Source: Carettochelys insculpta (lineage: Eukaryota > Chordata > Testudines > Carettochelyidae). Taken from it: a stretch of 64,000 bases of DNA. The DNA lies in NCBI RefSeq assembly GCF_033958435.1, contig NC_134138.1:2740001-2804000 (forward strand), in the 5' to 3' direction. Shown piece after piece: positions 29,152 to 40,600 of the stretch (the stretch's first letter is position 1; every line of letters begins with the position of its first letter). Below the pieces are notes generated by a model that was not told where the DNA came from, ran no database searches, and was given only the letters and a program-made list of their open reading frames with translations. Position numbers and translations under genes: made by a program.

Positions 29152-32100
29152 GACACTGTTACCAAGCAGCCCAGCTAAAGTCCTCTTGCGGGCCAGACCC
29201 TGCACTAAATCAAGAATTGCTTCTGCCTGGTTTCAGGACCAGCCTCTCCAAGCAGCTGTCCTTTATGGTACGAGCAACATTTTCTGTGCCTCCTGTCCCA
29301 AGGAGACGTGCACCAGGCAATATGGGGATAGCTGAAATCCCCCACTGCTAATGAGGGGGGTTTAATTTTATTTTGTAGCTGCTCTAATGCCCCGGAGCAT
29401 TTCACAGTCACTCTCACCATCCAAGTGAGGGGGCTGGCGCACACCCCCTACTGCTACGTTCTTATCGTCCAAGCCCAGAATTACTGTATCCATAGGGGCC
29501 CTGGGGAGCAGTCTGGCTCATTTACGGTTTGTACTTCATTTGACATGACACTTTCTCTCCCGTCCTGTGGGCCCTTGCTGCCGACGGGCTCCCGTCCCCC
29601 TGAACCTTCCCTACAGAGGGCAGCTAGAGCTGGGCACTGGCCTGCAGCAGTGCCGGGGGAGCAGGGAAAGGACGTCTCTAGTCTCACTTCCCACCCCTCT
29701 GCTCAACACCCAGGGCCGAGCTGAGCTGAGCTGAGCTGAGCTGCACCCTGACTCACGTTCAACCCGGGATCTGCTAACCCCCCTGGTCGTTCCCAGCCAT
29801 GCTGCCCCCTCGCCAGTTGCCCCCTCGCCAGTTACCCCCCTTGCTGGATGCTTTCCAACTGTTCTCACCCTCCTGTTTCTCCAAGTGTTTCCCCCCTGGC
29901 TGGGTGGGACAGGAAGATGGTGGGGAATGACACAGCTTGGCGGGTGGCCAGCTTGGCTCTGGTCCCAGGGAAGAGGAGGAAATGGTTGGTTGTGACACCA
30001 GAGCAGAGAAGCATTAGCAGCCAGCCCAGGTTTGCAGCTGCTCGGGGAGTTTCACAGCTAAAGGAGACAGGGTATAAAAGGGCCTGCTCCATCTGGGGCT
30101 CGGCCAGGAGACGTGGGCACAGCCCCTCAAACAGCTTGGCTGCCTGATTCATGGGCAGAGCTAGAATGAGCCCCTCCGCAGTGCTGACAGGCTGGTTCTC
30201 CTCCCAGAGGGGTGGTGACATGCAGGTTCCCTTATTTACAGGGGATTAGTAGCTGGGCTGGGCTGGGCTGGGCTGGGCTGGGCTCGTCACAAGCGGCTGG
30301 TTCCTGCCTAGCTACTTCTTGCCAGTTTCTGTTGGAGGAGTCCCTCGATGCAATCGGTCCCCATCGTGTTCAGGGCTGTACAAAAATGCCCTGCAAAGAA
30401 CTCACAGCTCCGGTTACCCCCAGCCTCCGTGGTGGGCGGTCACTTGCTGAGAGCTCACAGATTTGTGTCTATTCCTCCTTTGCAGGGTGGACCTCCAGCC
30501 TGCGAGTGCTCGTCCACGTGGGGCAGAGGGCAGCTGTGGCTCCTCATTCCCCGGGTCTGCGGTTCCCCCCAACCCAGCATGTGGGGTGCCACCATCGCTG
30601 TGTTGAGCAGCTGTCTGGCCTGCAGGCCCTAGGCAGTGCGCCGGAGGAGAGGAGGAGGGACAGTGGGGGAAGTTTGGATGCAGCGGGTGAAGTGATGCGG
30701 CTGCTCTGTTCCCGCAGGCAAGCTCACCTGCAGGCTGGAGTGCCGCCGGCCAAGGAGGACTTAGTGTAATGTTACGGAGGGTTCTGGGCACAGGTGAGGG
30801 AACCAAGCCTGGAAAAATTGCTCAACACTGGGCCACTTACAGCCCAGGCTGGAGATACCTTCTGATTAAGGCGAACCCAGCCAGACGCCGCACAAGCAAA
30901 CCCACAGGCAGCCCAGCTGCTCCTAACGCCCAACCCAGCGACCCTCCTACACAGGCGAGAGGCTGGGAAAGCCTCTTCCACCATCTCCACAGCTTCGTCC
31001 AGCCCCCAAAGGGGCAGCCACGTCCCCAGGTTGCTGTATGCTCAGATGGTACCAGACCAGCACGCTCGGCCGGGCCTTTAGCATCCAGCAGCTGAAGGTT
31101 TATTACCAAAGAAAGAACAAACAGGGTGAGAGGGAAAAATCGTTAAAATGATACATCCCCTGCCTCAGTTACAGCTACCGACGCAGGCTGCAGCTGATGG
31201 TCTGTGCTGATCTTTGGAGAGTCGCTGAAATTACATTGTTCTGAGGGCTGGCCGCCCAGTCCACACAGGCTTAGCTGATGAGGATGGAGAAAAAAGCTGG
31301 TCCTTGCCAGGGCCATCTTATAGCATTTCCATGTGGAGGGAAAATTCCTTTCTTCTTCCACAGGCAATGGAGGGGTCACCTGCCCAGGTGGGCTGCGGTG
31401 GCACTCACCATTGGTCTCCGGGTTTGCCAGCACGTCCCAGTCCATTGCCATAAAAAGTGGACTCAACGTCTGGGCACCTGCTCTCTGTTAAGGCCCCACA
31501 TTGCCCGGCTGGGGAGGGGAGCTCACGTCCCACTGTGAGTCTCAGCACTGAAACGTTTCTAACGCAGCCACAGAGCCGATATCCTAAGTTCCCACACAGC
31601 CACAGCACAGACGTACAGGCGGCACAGACGGACTCAGGGCATCGCCAGCTTTCATTAGACGCCTCACTTGGCCGCCCCAGCACAAGGTTTGGTGCCAAGA
31701 GATACACAGGGGCTGGAAGTGGCTTTTGCAAAGACACACCTGCTCCCTGGGCCCAGGTGGTGAAGTGCTGTGTCCCGGCAGCGCCGGTTCTCAGGACAAC
31801 ACCCTCCCTGGGAGGGAACCCGCCCAGGACGAAGCCGCTGGTCGTGTCCATCTCCTTTGCAGTGCTCAGAGCTCAGGTCCTGCACAAGGAGCTTGCAGGG
31901 GTGTCTGGACTGCGTCTGATCCCATTGGCTGGCCCTAACCACGGAGCACCCCGGCGCCGGCGGGGGAAGGGGTGTGCAGGGAGGCGCCATGTGGGGGATC
32001 TCCATTTAGCCACTACCAGTCTGGTGCAGGCGTGGTGGGGTGGGGTGTGGCACCTCCCACACGTAGCAAGAAGTCACCTGCGCCTGCCTGGACTCAGTCT

Positions 32101-32859
32101 GGGAGCTCAGCCCCCCAAAGGCACTTAGGTCACTACGCTCCACTGCGTCTTTTCCCTCAAGCCCCTGAACTGGGGCCCTGGGGCACCCAGCAGTTACCCG
32201 TCTGAATCCAGTGCTCCCTGTAAGCTGAGTGCTTGGGGCTGCCACCCAGAGAGATTCAGGGGCCGTCCAGCTCATTAGCAGTGCGCCCGCAGCCGGCAGC
32301 GTGTTTACACGGGTGGTGCACAGCTGCATATCCCTGGGGGCACAGAACAAAATGCATTCCACCCATGCATGGAGAAAATGAGAGGGAACCGCCAACTCCT
32401 GGCCACTCAGCTGTGGCTCTTTGCCAACCATCCCTGTAGCGGGAACACCAAACACAGAAACCAGGAGGTCTTAAATATCAACTCTTCCTCTGCCTGCCGG
32501 GTGTGAGCACTTCGGGGGTCACCGTTCTGAGCAGTTCTCCGCCATCACGGGGGCTAGAAATGGCTCCTTTGTTAACTGAAAGCTGGGCCTGCCTGGTGAT
32601 CACATGACTCCAGGAGCTGGTGCCGCTGAAAAACACACTGCTGGGTTTGAGACAGCGCTACCAAGAGAGGGGGCCACACTGACAGCGTCTGGCCAGCACT
32701 GCTCGGACGCCAACAGCACCGCGAAACAGCACACAGGCCAGCCATGAGCGCACCTGAGGGGCAGCTAGCCCAGTCTGAGGTCCCTGACAGCCGCCAGGGT
32801 TGGACGTTGCAAAACAGTCCTCTGCATGCACCCGGCCCCTCCCCCGTTCACGCACCGGC
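29152..32859. other. Intergenic DNA, mostly unclassified
   Basis: This stretch has short pentamer arrays, (GAGCT)n at 29717-29743 and (GGCTG)n at 30252-30284. A TATA-like tataaaag lies at 30073-30080 with no exon that could be tied to it. Around 30768-31330 the minus strand has a TATA-like box (near 31318) and an AATAAA (near 31098), so an antisense LTR is possible, but no ends were matched. No protein-coding exon was recognised. Confidence 0.4.
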
Positions 32860-33060
32860 CCCCACCCCACCTGTGCACCCCTCCCCCAGCCCCCTTCATC
32901 CCTTAACCCATCTCCCCTCTGCTCACCCTGCACCCACCCTGCCCGTGCACCCCTCCCCCACAGCCCCCTTCATCCCTTAACCCATCTCCCCTCTGCTCAC
33001 CCTGCACCCACCCTGCCCGTGCACCCCTCCCCCACAGCCCCCTTCATCCCTTAACCCCCC
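32860..33060. repeat. 73-74-bp tandem repeat, about 2.7 copies
   Basis: Pyrimidine-rich copies containing 'agcccccttcatcccttaac' start at 32888, 32962 and 33035. The last copy is partial. Confidence 0.9.
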
Positions 33061-34169
33061 CCGCTCACTCCCCCTGCACCCCACAGACCCCATCAGCCAC
33101 ACCCCACACACTGTTACCGCTGCAGACCTCCTGGCCTATGTCCCCCTCACTCCTACAGACGTATGCACCCCCCACACACCCATGCAGATACCTGTATGGT
33201 GAGCCCCCCCCCACTTCCTCCCAACCCCCATCTCTCCAGCGCCTGTCCACTTGCTCCCCACAGTGCCCTGGATTTAAGGGGCGAATGTAGCTCAGAATGG
33301 GACTAAGCTGATGGCAATCACATTGTGTGCCCTCGGCTACTATAAATTAGTTACAGAAACCACTGCATGGCTAAGGGTCGATTTAAAGACGGGCTTTGGA
33401 GCAGGTCCTAACTACTACGATTCACTCACTGAAATAAAACACGGACGAGGGAGGGACAGCCACTCACAGCTGCAGGGCCCAGCGCCTCCAAGAGCAGAAA
33501 ATAAAACCTCACCGTTGGCTAGGCCGCACTCCAGCCTGTGCGCGCCGTGCAGCTAGCTAGCGCGCAAGCCGCCTTATATAGAAGCCATTTCTTGTTTCTT
33601 ATTTCTGCACCTACGCAAGAGCTTGGGCTTTTCCGGACCAATTTGGGAAGGGCCGGGAAGGTGAGCTAAGCGGGATGCGTTAATGAACTGTTTGGAGTTG
33701 GGGCTCTGACTCCCTAGTTGTTCCTCCTTGCTGATAACCGTTTTCTCTCTGAAAATGATTCATGTTTCTCTAATTGCCTCTGACGTTGGACTTGTTTGTG
33801 GAAGGGTGTAAAATACCAGCGTTAGCTGCATCACGCAGCCTTGCTGGACCTGGTTTTACTGGTGTCCAGTTTGGCTCATGTGTTGCCTTATTGAATTCAG
33901 TAAAGCTAAACGTTAGCCGCCTAAACAGAGAAGTCCTTTGCTTCAACACTAGAAAAGGGGCGATAGCAAAACGGCCCTGCGAGGTGCGCTCAAGCGTGCT
34001 CCCAACTTGCTCTACTCCCCGGTAGGGGGCATTTGGCAGCGTGAAGCAGTGGTTAGTTTCAGGTACAGCCCCGCAGGCTGGAACCCCCAGGGCGGATGAA
34101 AACCCGCAGGCAGCCTGTGGTTTGCCCAGCTCCCCACCAGCCGCTTGCGGCACAGAATTTACAGTGTCA
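33061..34169. other. Intergenic DNA, unclassified
   Basis: It includes lower-GC sequence (33280-34060) with TATA-like and AATAAA words that could be an old LTR, but no ends were matched. No exon was recognised. Confidence 0.35.
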
Positions 34170-34380
34170 GAGGGGGGAGCCCTGTTCGACTGTATCCGCA
34201 AAACCAACCAGAAGTCCTGGGGCACTTCAGGGGCTAACATATTTTGCAGCATGGGGAGAGGTTTTGGAGCATAAGCATCCCTGGGCAAAGACCTGCCAGC
34301 GGGCTCATGCTCCAGCGTGCGGGTTAGCCCGGAAGGGGCCCCAGGGCTTCTGGCTGGTTTTGCAGAATGCAGAGCTGTCC
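34170..34380. mobile_element. Old PLE-like snapback element
   Basis: The left part reads 'ccagaagtcctggggcac', 'ttttggagcataagcatc' and 'ctgggcaaagacc'. The right part returns as the degenerate complement 'cgggctcatgctcc' and 'ggccccagggcttctggctgg'. This is the same folded layout as 23943-24147, much more diverged, and ends just before the TBC1D20 promoter. Confidence 0.5.
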
Positions 34381-34394
34381 TGCATGTTCTGTGC

Positions 34395-34617
34395 ACCCGG
34401 CTGTGATGCCGCGCCGCGCACAGCCCGGGGACCCGGAGAACTACATCTCCCAGCGGTCCCTGCGCCGCCCGCGACTCCGCCTCTCCTCCCCCGCCCACTC
34501 AGACGTAGAGCGACGGCGGCCCCGCCCAATGGCCGCGGAGGGTGAACCAATGGGGACGTGGCGGGGGCGGGGCCTGCCTGCCGGCGGGGCGGGGCCGTGA
34601 GGTGGTTCCGCGCGGCG
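34395..34617 (+). promoter_or_regulatory. TBC1D20: TBC1D20-type gene CpG-island promoter
   Basis: A CpG-rich, TATA-less region immediately before the start codon. It carries a ZNF143/THAP11-type element ACTACATCTCCCAGC at 34440-34454, two CCAAT boxes at 34526-34530 and 34547-34551, and GC boxes at 34560-34595. The layout is typical of a broadly expressed gene. Confidence 0.75.
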
Positions 34618-34684
34618 ATGAGTGGGGTCCAGAGGCGGCGGGGGGGCGGTCCGGCTGAGCGGCACCCCGCGGGCAGGCGGGGAG
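34618..34684 (+). CDS. TBC1D20: TBC1D20 exon 1 (residues 1-23)
   Basis: It encodes MSGVQRRRGGGPAERHPAG and ends one base into a codon at a GTGAGG donor. The phase fits exon 2, and the length equals that of the mammalian first coding exon. The sequence itself is not conserved, so this exon is the least certain. Confidence 0.75.
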
Positions 34685-37600
34685 GTGAGGGGGGGCGAGG
34701 CCCCCGGGTGCCCCCGTGCTCTGGGGTGGGGGGCGCTGACCTCTGGGGACCCCCGTGCTCTGGGGTGGGGGGCTCTGACCTCTGGGGACCCCCGTGCTCT
34801 GGGTTGGGGGGCTCTGACCTCTGGGGACCCCCGTGCTCTGGGGTGGGGGCGCTGACCTCTGGGGACCCCCGTGTTATGAGGTGGGGGTGTTGACCTCTGG
34901 GGACCCGTGTTATGGGGTGGGGGCGCTGACCTCTGGGGACCCCCGTGCTCTGGGCTGGGGGCTCTGACCTCTGGGGACCCCCATGCTCTGGGGTGGGGGG
35001 TGCTGGGCGTAATGACCCCTGGGGACCCCTGTGCTCTGGGGTAGGGGGCGCTGGGGACGCTGACCGCTGGAGACCCCTGTGCTTTGGGGTGGGGGTACTG
35101 ACCTCTGGAGACCCCTGTGCTCTGGGGTGGGGGCGCTGACCTCTGGGGACCCCCGTGCTCTGGGTTGGGGGGCTCTGACCTCTGGGGACCCCCGTGCTCT
35201 GGGGTGGGGGGCGCTGACCTCTGGGGACCCCCATGCTCTGGGTTGGGGGGCGCTGACCTCTGGGGACCCCCGTGCTCTGGGGTGGGGGCGCTGACCTCTG
35301 GGGACCCCCGTGCTCTGGGCTGGGGGCTCTGACCTCTGGGGACCCCCATGCTCTGGGGTGGGGGGTGCTGGGCGTAATGACCCCTGGGGACCCCTGTGCT
35401 CTGGGGTAGGGGGCGCTGGGGACGCTGACCGCTGGAGACCCCTGTGCTTTGGGGTGGGGGTACTGACCTCTGGGGACCCCTGTGCTCTGGGGTGGGGGTG
35501 CTGGGGGCGCTGACCTCTGGGGACCCCCGTGTTATGGGTTGGGGGGTGCTGACCTCTGGGGACCCCCGTGTTATGGGGTGGGGGCGCTGACCTCTGGGGA
35601 CCCCTGTGCTCTGGGTTGGGGGGCTCTGACCTCTGGGGACCCCCGTGCTCTGGGGTGGGGGCGCTGACCTCTGGGGACCCGTGTTATGGGGTGGGGGCGC
35701 TGACCTCTGGGACCCCCGTGCTCTGGGGTGGGGGCGCTGACCTCTGGGGACCCCCGTGCTCTGGGGTGGGGGGTGCTGGGCGTAATGACCCCTGGGGACC
35801 CCTGTGCTCTGGGGTAGGGGGCACTGGGGACGCTGACCGCTGGAGACCCCTGTGCTTTGGGGTGGGGGTACTGACCTCTGGGGACCCCTGTGCTGTTTGG
35901 TGGGGGAGCTGTTGGGGGGGCCCCCGTGCTCTGGGGTGGGGAGTTGCTGGGTGTACTGACCCATGGGCATCCCTGTGCTGTGAGGTGGGGTGAGTGCTGG
36001 GGGAGCGCTATGCCCTGGGTGGGGTCCCCAGGTCTGGGTAGGGGGTAGTTCAAGGGGTTGCTGATGTCTGAAGGCCCCCATGCTTTGGTGGGGGAAGTGA
36101 GGTGGTTGCTGACCCCTGGGGGACCTCCAGCTGTGAGGTAGGAGAGAGAGGGGGCTGCTGACCCATGGCTGCCCCTCTGCTCCGTGGTGGGAGCTGCAGA
36201 AGGGGAGCGCTGCTCCGAGTTGCCACAGGAGGGCTGAATTCCTCTGCTGTGGGCCAGCAGACGTGTGGGGCTGGGAGTGGGGCTGGCTGGTCCTGGGTGG
36301 ATGCCCCCACCCCTCTCCTGTGGGGCTGTCAGGGCTGCAGGGGCTGTGGGCCCCTGCTCACCCCCACGGTACAACTCGGTGCTCGTTGCTGAGGCTGGGG
36401 TGATGCGGCCCTGGGTCCGGCTGGCCTGTGAGCGTGGCCTACAGGTTCCTGGGGAGCAGCTGCAACTGGCCCTGCGTGGGGACAGGCCGTGGCCCGTGGA
36501 ATGGGCCCAGGCTGGGGACTGAGTGCCCCATTCAGAGCACGGCCCAGTGCTGGGCTGGCTGCGAGCGGCGACTCTGGTGGGGGCTGCCCTGGGCTGGTGG
36601 GAGGCTGTGTGGCCGAGTGCATAAGCCACTGGGTGGGACTTAAGAGACCTGGGTTTGGTTCCCAGCTCCACCACTGGTGTACTGAGTGACCTTGGGCGAG
36701 TCACTTCCTTGCATCATGCCTCAGTTTCCCCATCAGTATAGTGGGGACAGTGACCTGGACCAGGTGCTGTGGCGTGAGATGATAACCCCTGGGGATTAGT
36801 GTAGCATCAGCTATTAGCATACAAGAATTAGCCCTGGAGCTCCCCAAAGTGCCCCAGTGTCGAGGGCCATGTTAGACCCTGGCTGTTTGAAATGACCTGC
36901 CCCTAAACTCCGTGTCCTCCGTCTGGCCGGCAGAGTTGCGGTGTCGTGTGAGCCCAGCGTGGTCGGCAGCTCCCCGCTGAGCTCCCCGGGCCTTCCAGCC
37001 ATGTGCTCGGGCAGCGGTGGGTCTGCCTCCCCGGTGTGGGGAGGAGGAGGGGTTGGACACTAGGGAGTTTAGGTCTCATTGCTAGGCCTGGTGTGGAAGT
37101 AGCGGCTGCACTTGAGGGATGTGGGGATGCTGCAGCTAGGGGACAGGGTGGCGCGGGGTCAGGGCAGCCCAGAGCCACGGGTGGTGGGGTCAGGGCAGGG
37201 TAGGGACAGGGTGGTGTGAAGCTGCAGGTGGCAGGGCCGGGCACCCCGGAGCCGCAAGTAGCGGGGGCTGGGCAGGGCAGGGGCAGGACAGCCTGGAGCT
37301 GTGGGTGCTGGGGACAGGGTGGTGCTGAGCTGTGGGAAGCAGGGGCAGGGCAGGGTGGGGGCAGGGCGGCGGGGAGCCACGGGTGGCGGGGGCAGGGCAG
37401 CACGGAGCTGCGGGTGGCGAGGGCAGGGCAGTGTGGAGCCGCAGGTGGCGGGGAGCCGTGGGTGGTGGGGGCAGGGCACGGTGGGCACAGGGTGGTGGGG
37501 CGGCGCGGAGCCGCGGGCGGCAGGGGCAGGGCGGCGCGGAGCTGCGGGGGCAGGGCACAGTGGGGGCAGGGCAGTTCGGAGCCGTGGGTGGCGGGGGCAG

Positions 37601-40600
37601 GACGGTGCAGAGCTGCGGGTGGCAAGGGCAGGGCAGTGTGGAGCCGCAGGTGGCAGGGGCAGGGCACAGCGGGGGCAGGGCGGTGTGGAGCCACGGGTGG
37701 CAGGGAGTTGTGGGTGGCAGGGGCAGGGTGGTGTGGGGGCAGGGCACGGTGGGCACAGGGTGGTGGGGTGGCGAGGAGCCACAGGCAGGGCGGCGCGGAG
37801 CTGCGGGTGGCGGGGGCAGGGCGGCGCGGAGCTGTGGGTGGCAAGGGCAGGGCAGTGTGGAGCCGCAGGTGGCAGGGGCAGGGCACAGCGGGGGCAGGGC
37901 GGTGTGGAGCCACGGGTGGCAGGGAGTCGTGGGTGGCAGGGGCAGGGTGGTGTGGGGGCAGGGCACGGTGGGCACAGGGTGGTGGGGTGGCGGGGGCAGG
38001 GCGGCGCGGAGCCGCGGGTGGCGGGGGCAGGGCACAGTGGGGGCAGGGTGGTGTGGAGCCACGGGTGGCAGGGACAGGGCGGCGTGGAGTCGTGGGCGGC
38101 GGGGGCAGGGCGGTGTGGAGCTGCTGGTGGCGGGGGCAGGGTGGTGCGGAGCTGTGGGCGGTGGGGGCAGGGCGCGGTGGGGACAGGGTGATGGGGCGTC
38201 GCGGAGCCGTGGAGGCGGGGGCAGGGTGGTGTGGGGGCAGGGTTAGGGTTAGGGTGTGGACCCATGGGTGACGGGGGCAAGGCGGTGCGGAGCTGTGGGT
38301 GGCAAGGGCAGGGCAGTGTGGAGCCGCAGGTGGCAGGGGCAGGGCACAGTGGGGGCAGGGTGGTGTGGTGGCGGGGGCAGGGCGGCACGGACAGGGCAGT
38401 ACGGAGTCGTGGGTGGCGAGGGCAGGGCGGTGTGGAGCTGCTGGTGGCGGGGGCAGGGCGGCACGGACAGGGCAGTACGGAGTCGTGGGTGACGAGGGCG
38501 GGGCGGTGTGGAGCCATGAGCGGCGGGGGCAGGGCACGGTGGGGACAGGGTGATGGGGCGGTGCGGAGGGGGCGGTGCGGCCCGGAGGCGGGGGCAGGGT
38601 GGTGTGGGGGCAGGGCACAGTAGGCACAGGGTGGTGGGGCGGCGTGGAGCCGTGGGCGGCAGGGGTGGGGCGGGGCGGCGGCGCGGAGCTGTGGGTGGAG
38701 GGGGCAGGGCATGGTGGGGACAGGGTGGTGGGGTGGTGCAGAGGGGGCGGGGCGGCGCGGAGGCGGGGGCAGGGTGGTGTGGGGGCAGGGCACAGTGGGC
38801 ACAGGGTGGTGGGGCGGCGTGGAGCTGTGGGCGGCAGGGGCGGGGCGGGGCGGCGGCGCGGAGCTGTGGGTGGAGGGGGCAGGGCACGGTGGGGACAGGG
38901 CGGTGGGGCGGCGTGGAGCCGTGGGCGGCAGGGGCGGGGCGGGGCGGGGCGGCGGTGCGGAGCTGTGGGTGGAGGGGGCAGGGCATGGTGGGGACAGGGT
39001 GGTGGGGCGGTGTGGAGCTGTGGGCGGCAGGGGCGGGGCGGGGCGGGGCGGGGCGGCGGCGTGGAGCTGTGGGTGGAGGGGGCAGGGCACGGTGGGGACA
39101 GGGTGGTGGGGCGGCGCGGAGCCGTGGGCGGCAGGGGCGGGGCGGGGCGGGGCGGCGGCGCGGAGCTGTGGGTGGAGGGGGCAGGGCACGGTGGGGACAG
39201 GGCGGTGGGGCGGTGCGGAGGGGGCGGGGCGGCGCGGAGGCGGGGGCAGGGCGGTGTGGGGGCAGGGCACAGTAGGGACAGGGTGGTGGGGCGGCGCGGA
39301 GCTGTGGGCGGCAGGGGCGGGGCGGGGCGGCGGCGCGAGCTGTGGGTGGAGGGGGCAGGGCACGGTGGGGACAGGGTGGTGGGGCGGCGCGGAGCCGTGG
39401 GTGGCAGGGGCGGGGCGGGGCGGGGCGGGGCGGCGGCGCGGAGCTGTGGGTGGAGGGGGCAGGGCACGGTGGGGGCAGGGCGGTGGGGCGGCGCGGAGCT
39501 GCAGGCAGTGGCACTGTCTGTCTCTCTGGGCTGAGGCCGGAGCCGCAGGGGAGCTCTGGCCCCCGATGGAGCCGGCTGGGTCATGGGGCCCACCTGCTCG
39601 TGGCTGTCTGGTGTGGTGTGTGTTTCACAGCTGGGGCGCGCGGGCGTGGTGTGCCGGCAATGGGTCTGCAGCCTTTGCCTGCCCCCTCCTGATGGCCCTG
39701 TGGCCGTTCTGCAGCTGTATGCCCTGGAGGGGGCCTTTCAACGCAAGCCCGAGAGCGACCCACGGCCCGACCTGGCTGCAGCTTCGCTGCTGGCGAGTGG
39801 GGCTAGCGGCAGAGCTGTGCGGCCCAGCCAGGCAGACGCGCGGTGGGAGGACGGGCAGCCAGGCACTGGGCGTAGTGTGCCGAGCTGATGGAACTCCCGT
39901 AGCCAGGCCAGCCTCAGGCAGCCTGAAGTGGGTCCCTGCGCCCTCGGCGCCGGGGAGCGGGCGTGCGTGCCGTGCAGCGAAGGTCAGGGCCCGAGCTGCG
40001 CCGCGCCGGCTCTGGTGATGTCAGCTGTTGCCGTAGCCTTGGCGTGCCAGCCCTGAAGGTTCTGTTTTCTCACGGTGCTTTATGGGGCAGGGGCGACGGG
40101 GCGGGAGCCTGCCTTGAGGTCAGCAAGCCGGTGAGACGTGACGCCCAGGCAGCCTGGTGGGGAGGGGGGCAGGCTCCTTTACACCAGCCCAGCCTGCTCC
40201 AGTGTTTCTCCAGCCTTCCCACTGCCTGTGCCACACCCCATTCCCAGCCCCTTCGGCGCGCCTCTCACAGCCTCGGTTAGCGCGGGAGCCCCACGTCGCT
40301 CAGGATCAGACGCCGGTGTCGGCTGCTTGCAGCTCTCCCGTCCTTCAGTGCTTGGGAGAAAGCGGTCAGGCTGCAGCCTGACCATGGACCCCACCCCCTG
40401 AAGGGGCCAAGGCAGTGTCCTGCCTCTTGCACTTGGGGGTTTCTGATGAGAGAAGGGCCCTGGGGACTAACCTGCCTGCACTGGACGGTGCTGAGCATCC
40501 CAGGGCCAGGCCCCACGGGGCCTTGAACCTGTCTGTTCTCTGGGCGGCCCGCGGAGGATGGGGTTGCTGCGCTCCGGGCATTCAGTGTTGAGGAGGGGAT

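Noticed and set aside
29717..30284. (GAGCT)n and (GGCTG)n pentamers resembling immunoglobulin switch repeats
   Set aside because: The arrays are only about 30 bases long and there are no immunoglobulin exons nearby.
30768..32455. Antisense LTR between tgttacgg and gggaaca
   Set aside because: Internal TATA and AATAAA on the minus strand are suggestive, but the ends do not pair well and flanks show no duplication.
32860..33060. Possible CRISPR-like array
   Set aside because: The repeats are contiguous 73-74-bp tandem copies without spacers, in vertebrate DNA.
34441..36081. 546-codon minus-strand ORF (repeating GGPQRS..PTPEH)
   Set aside because: It translates the 38-bp minisatellite and runs into the TBC1D20 promoter. 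It is a composition artefact.
36608..36680. Possible tRNA gene
   Set aside because: The tRNA-like head is followed directly by the MIR core sequence and no complete cloverleaf can be drawn; it is a SINE.
36903..39593. 896-codon minus-strand ORF, proline/alanine/histidine-rich
   Set aside because: It lies wholly within a tandem array plus its edges; the peptide is a translation of the repeat, and several overlapping frames on both strands are also open.
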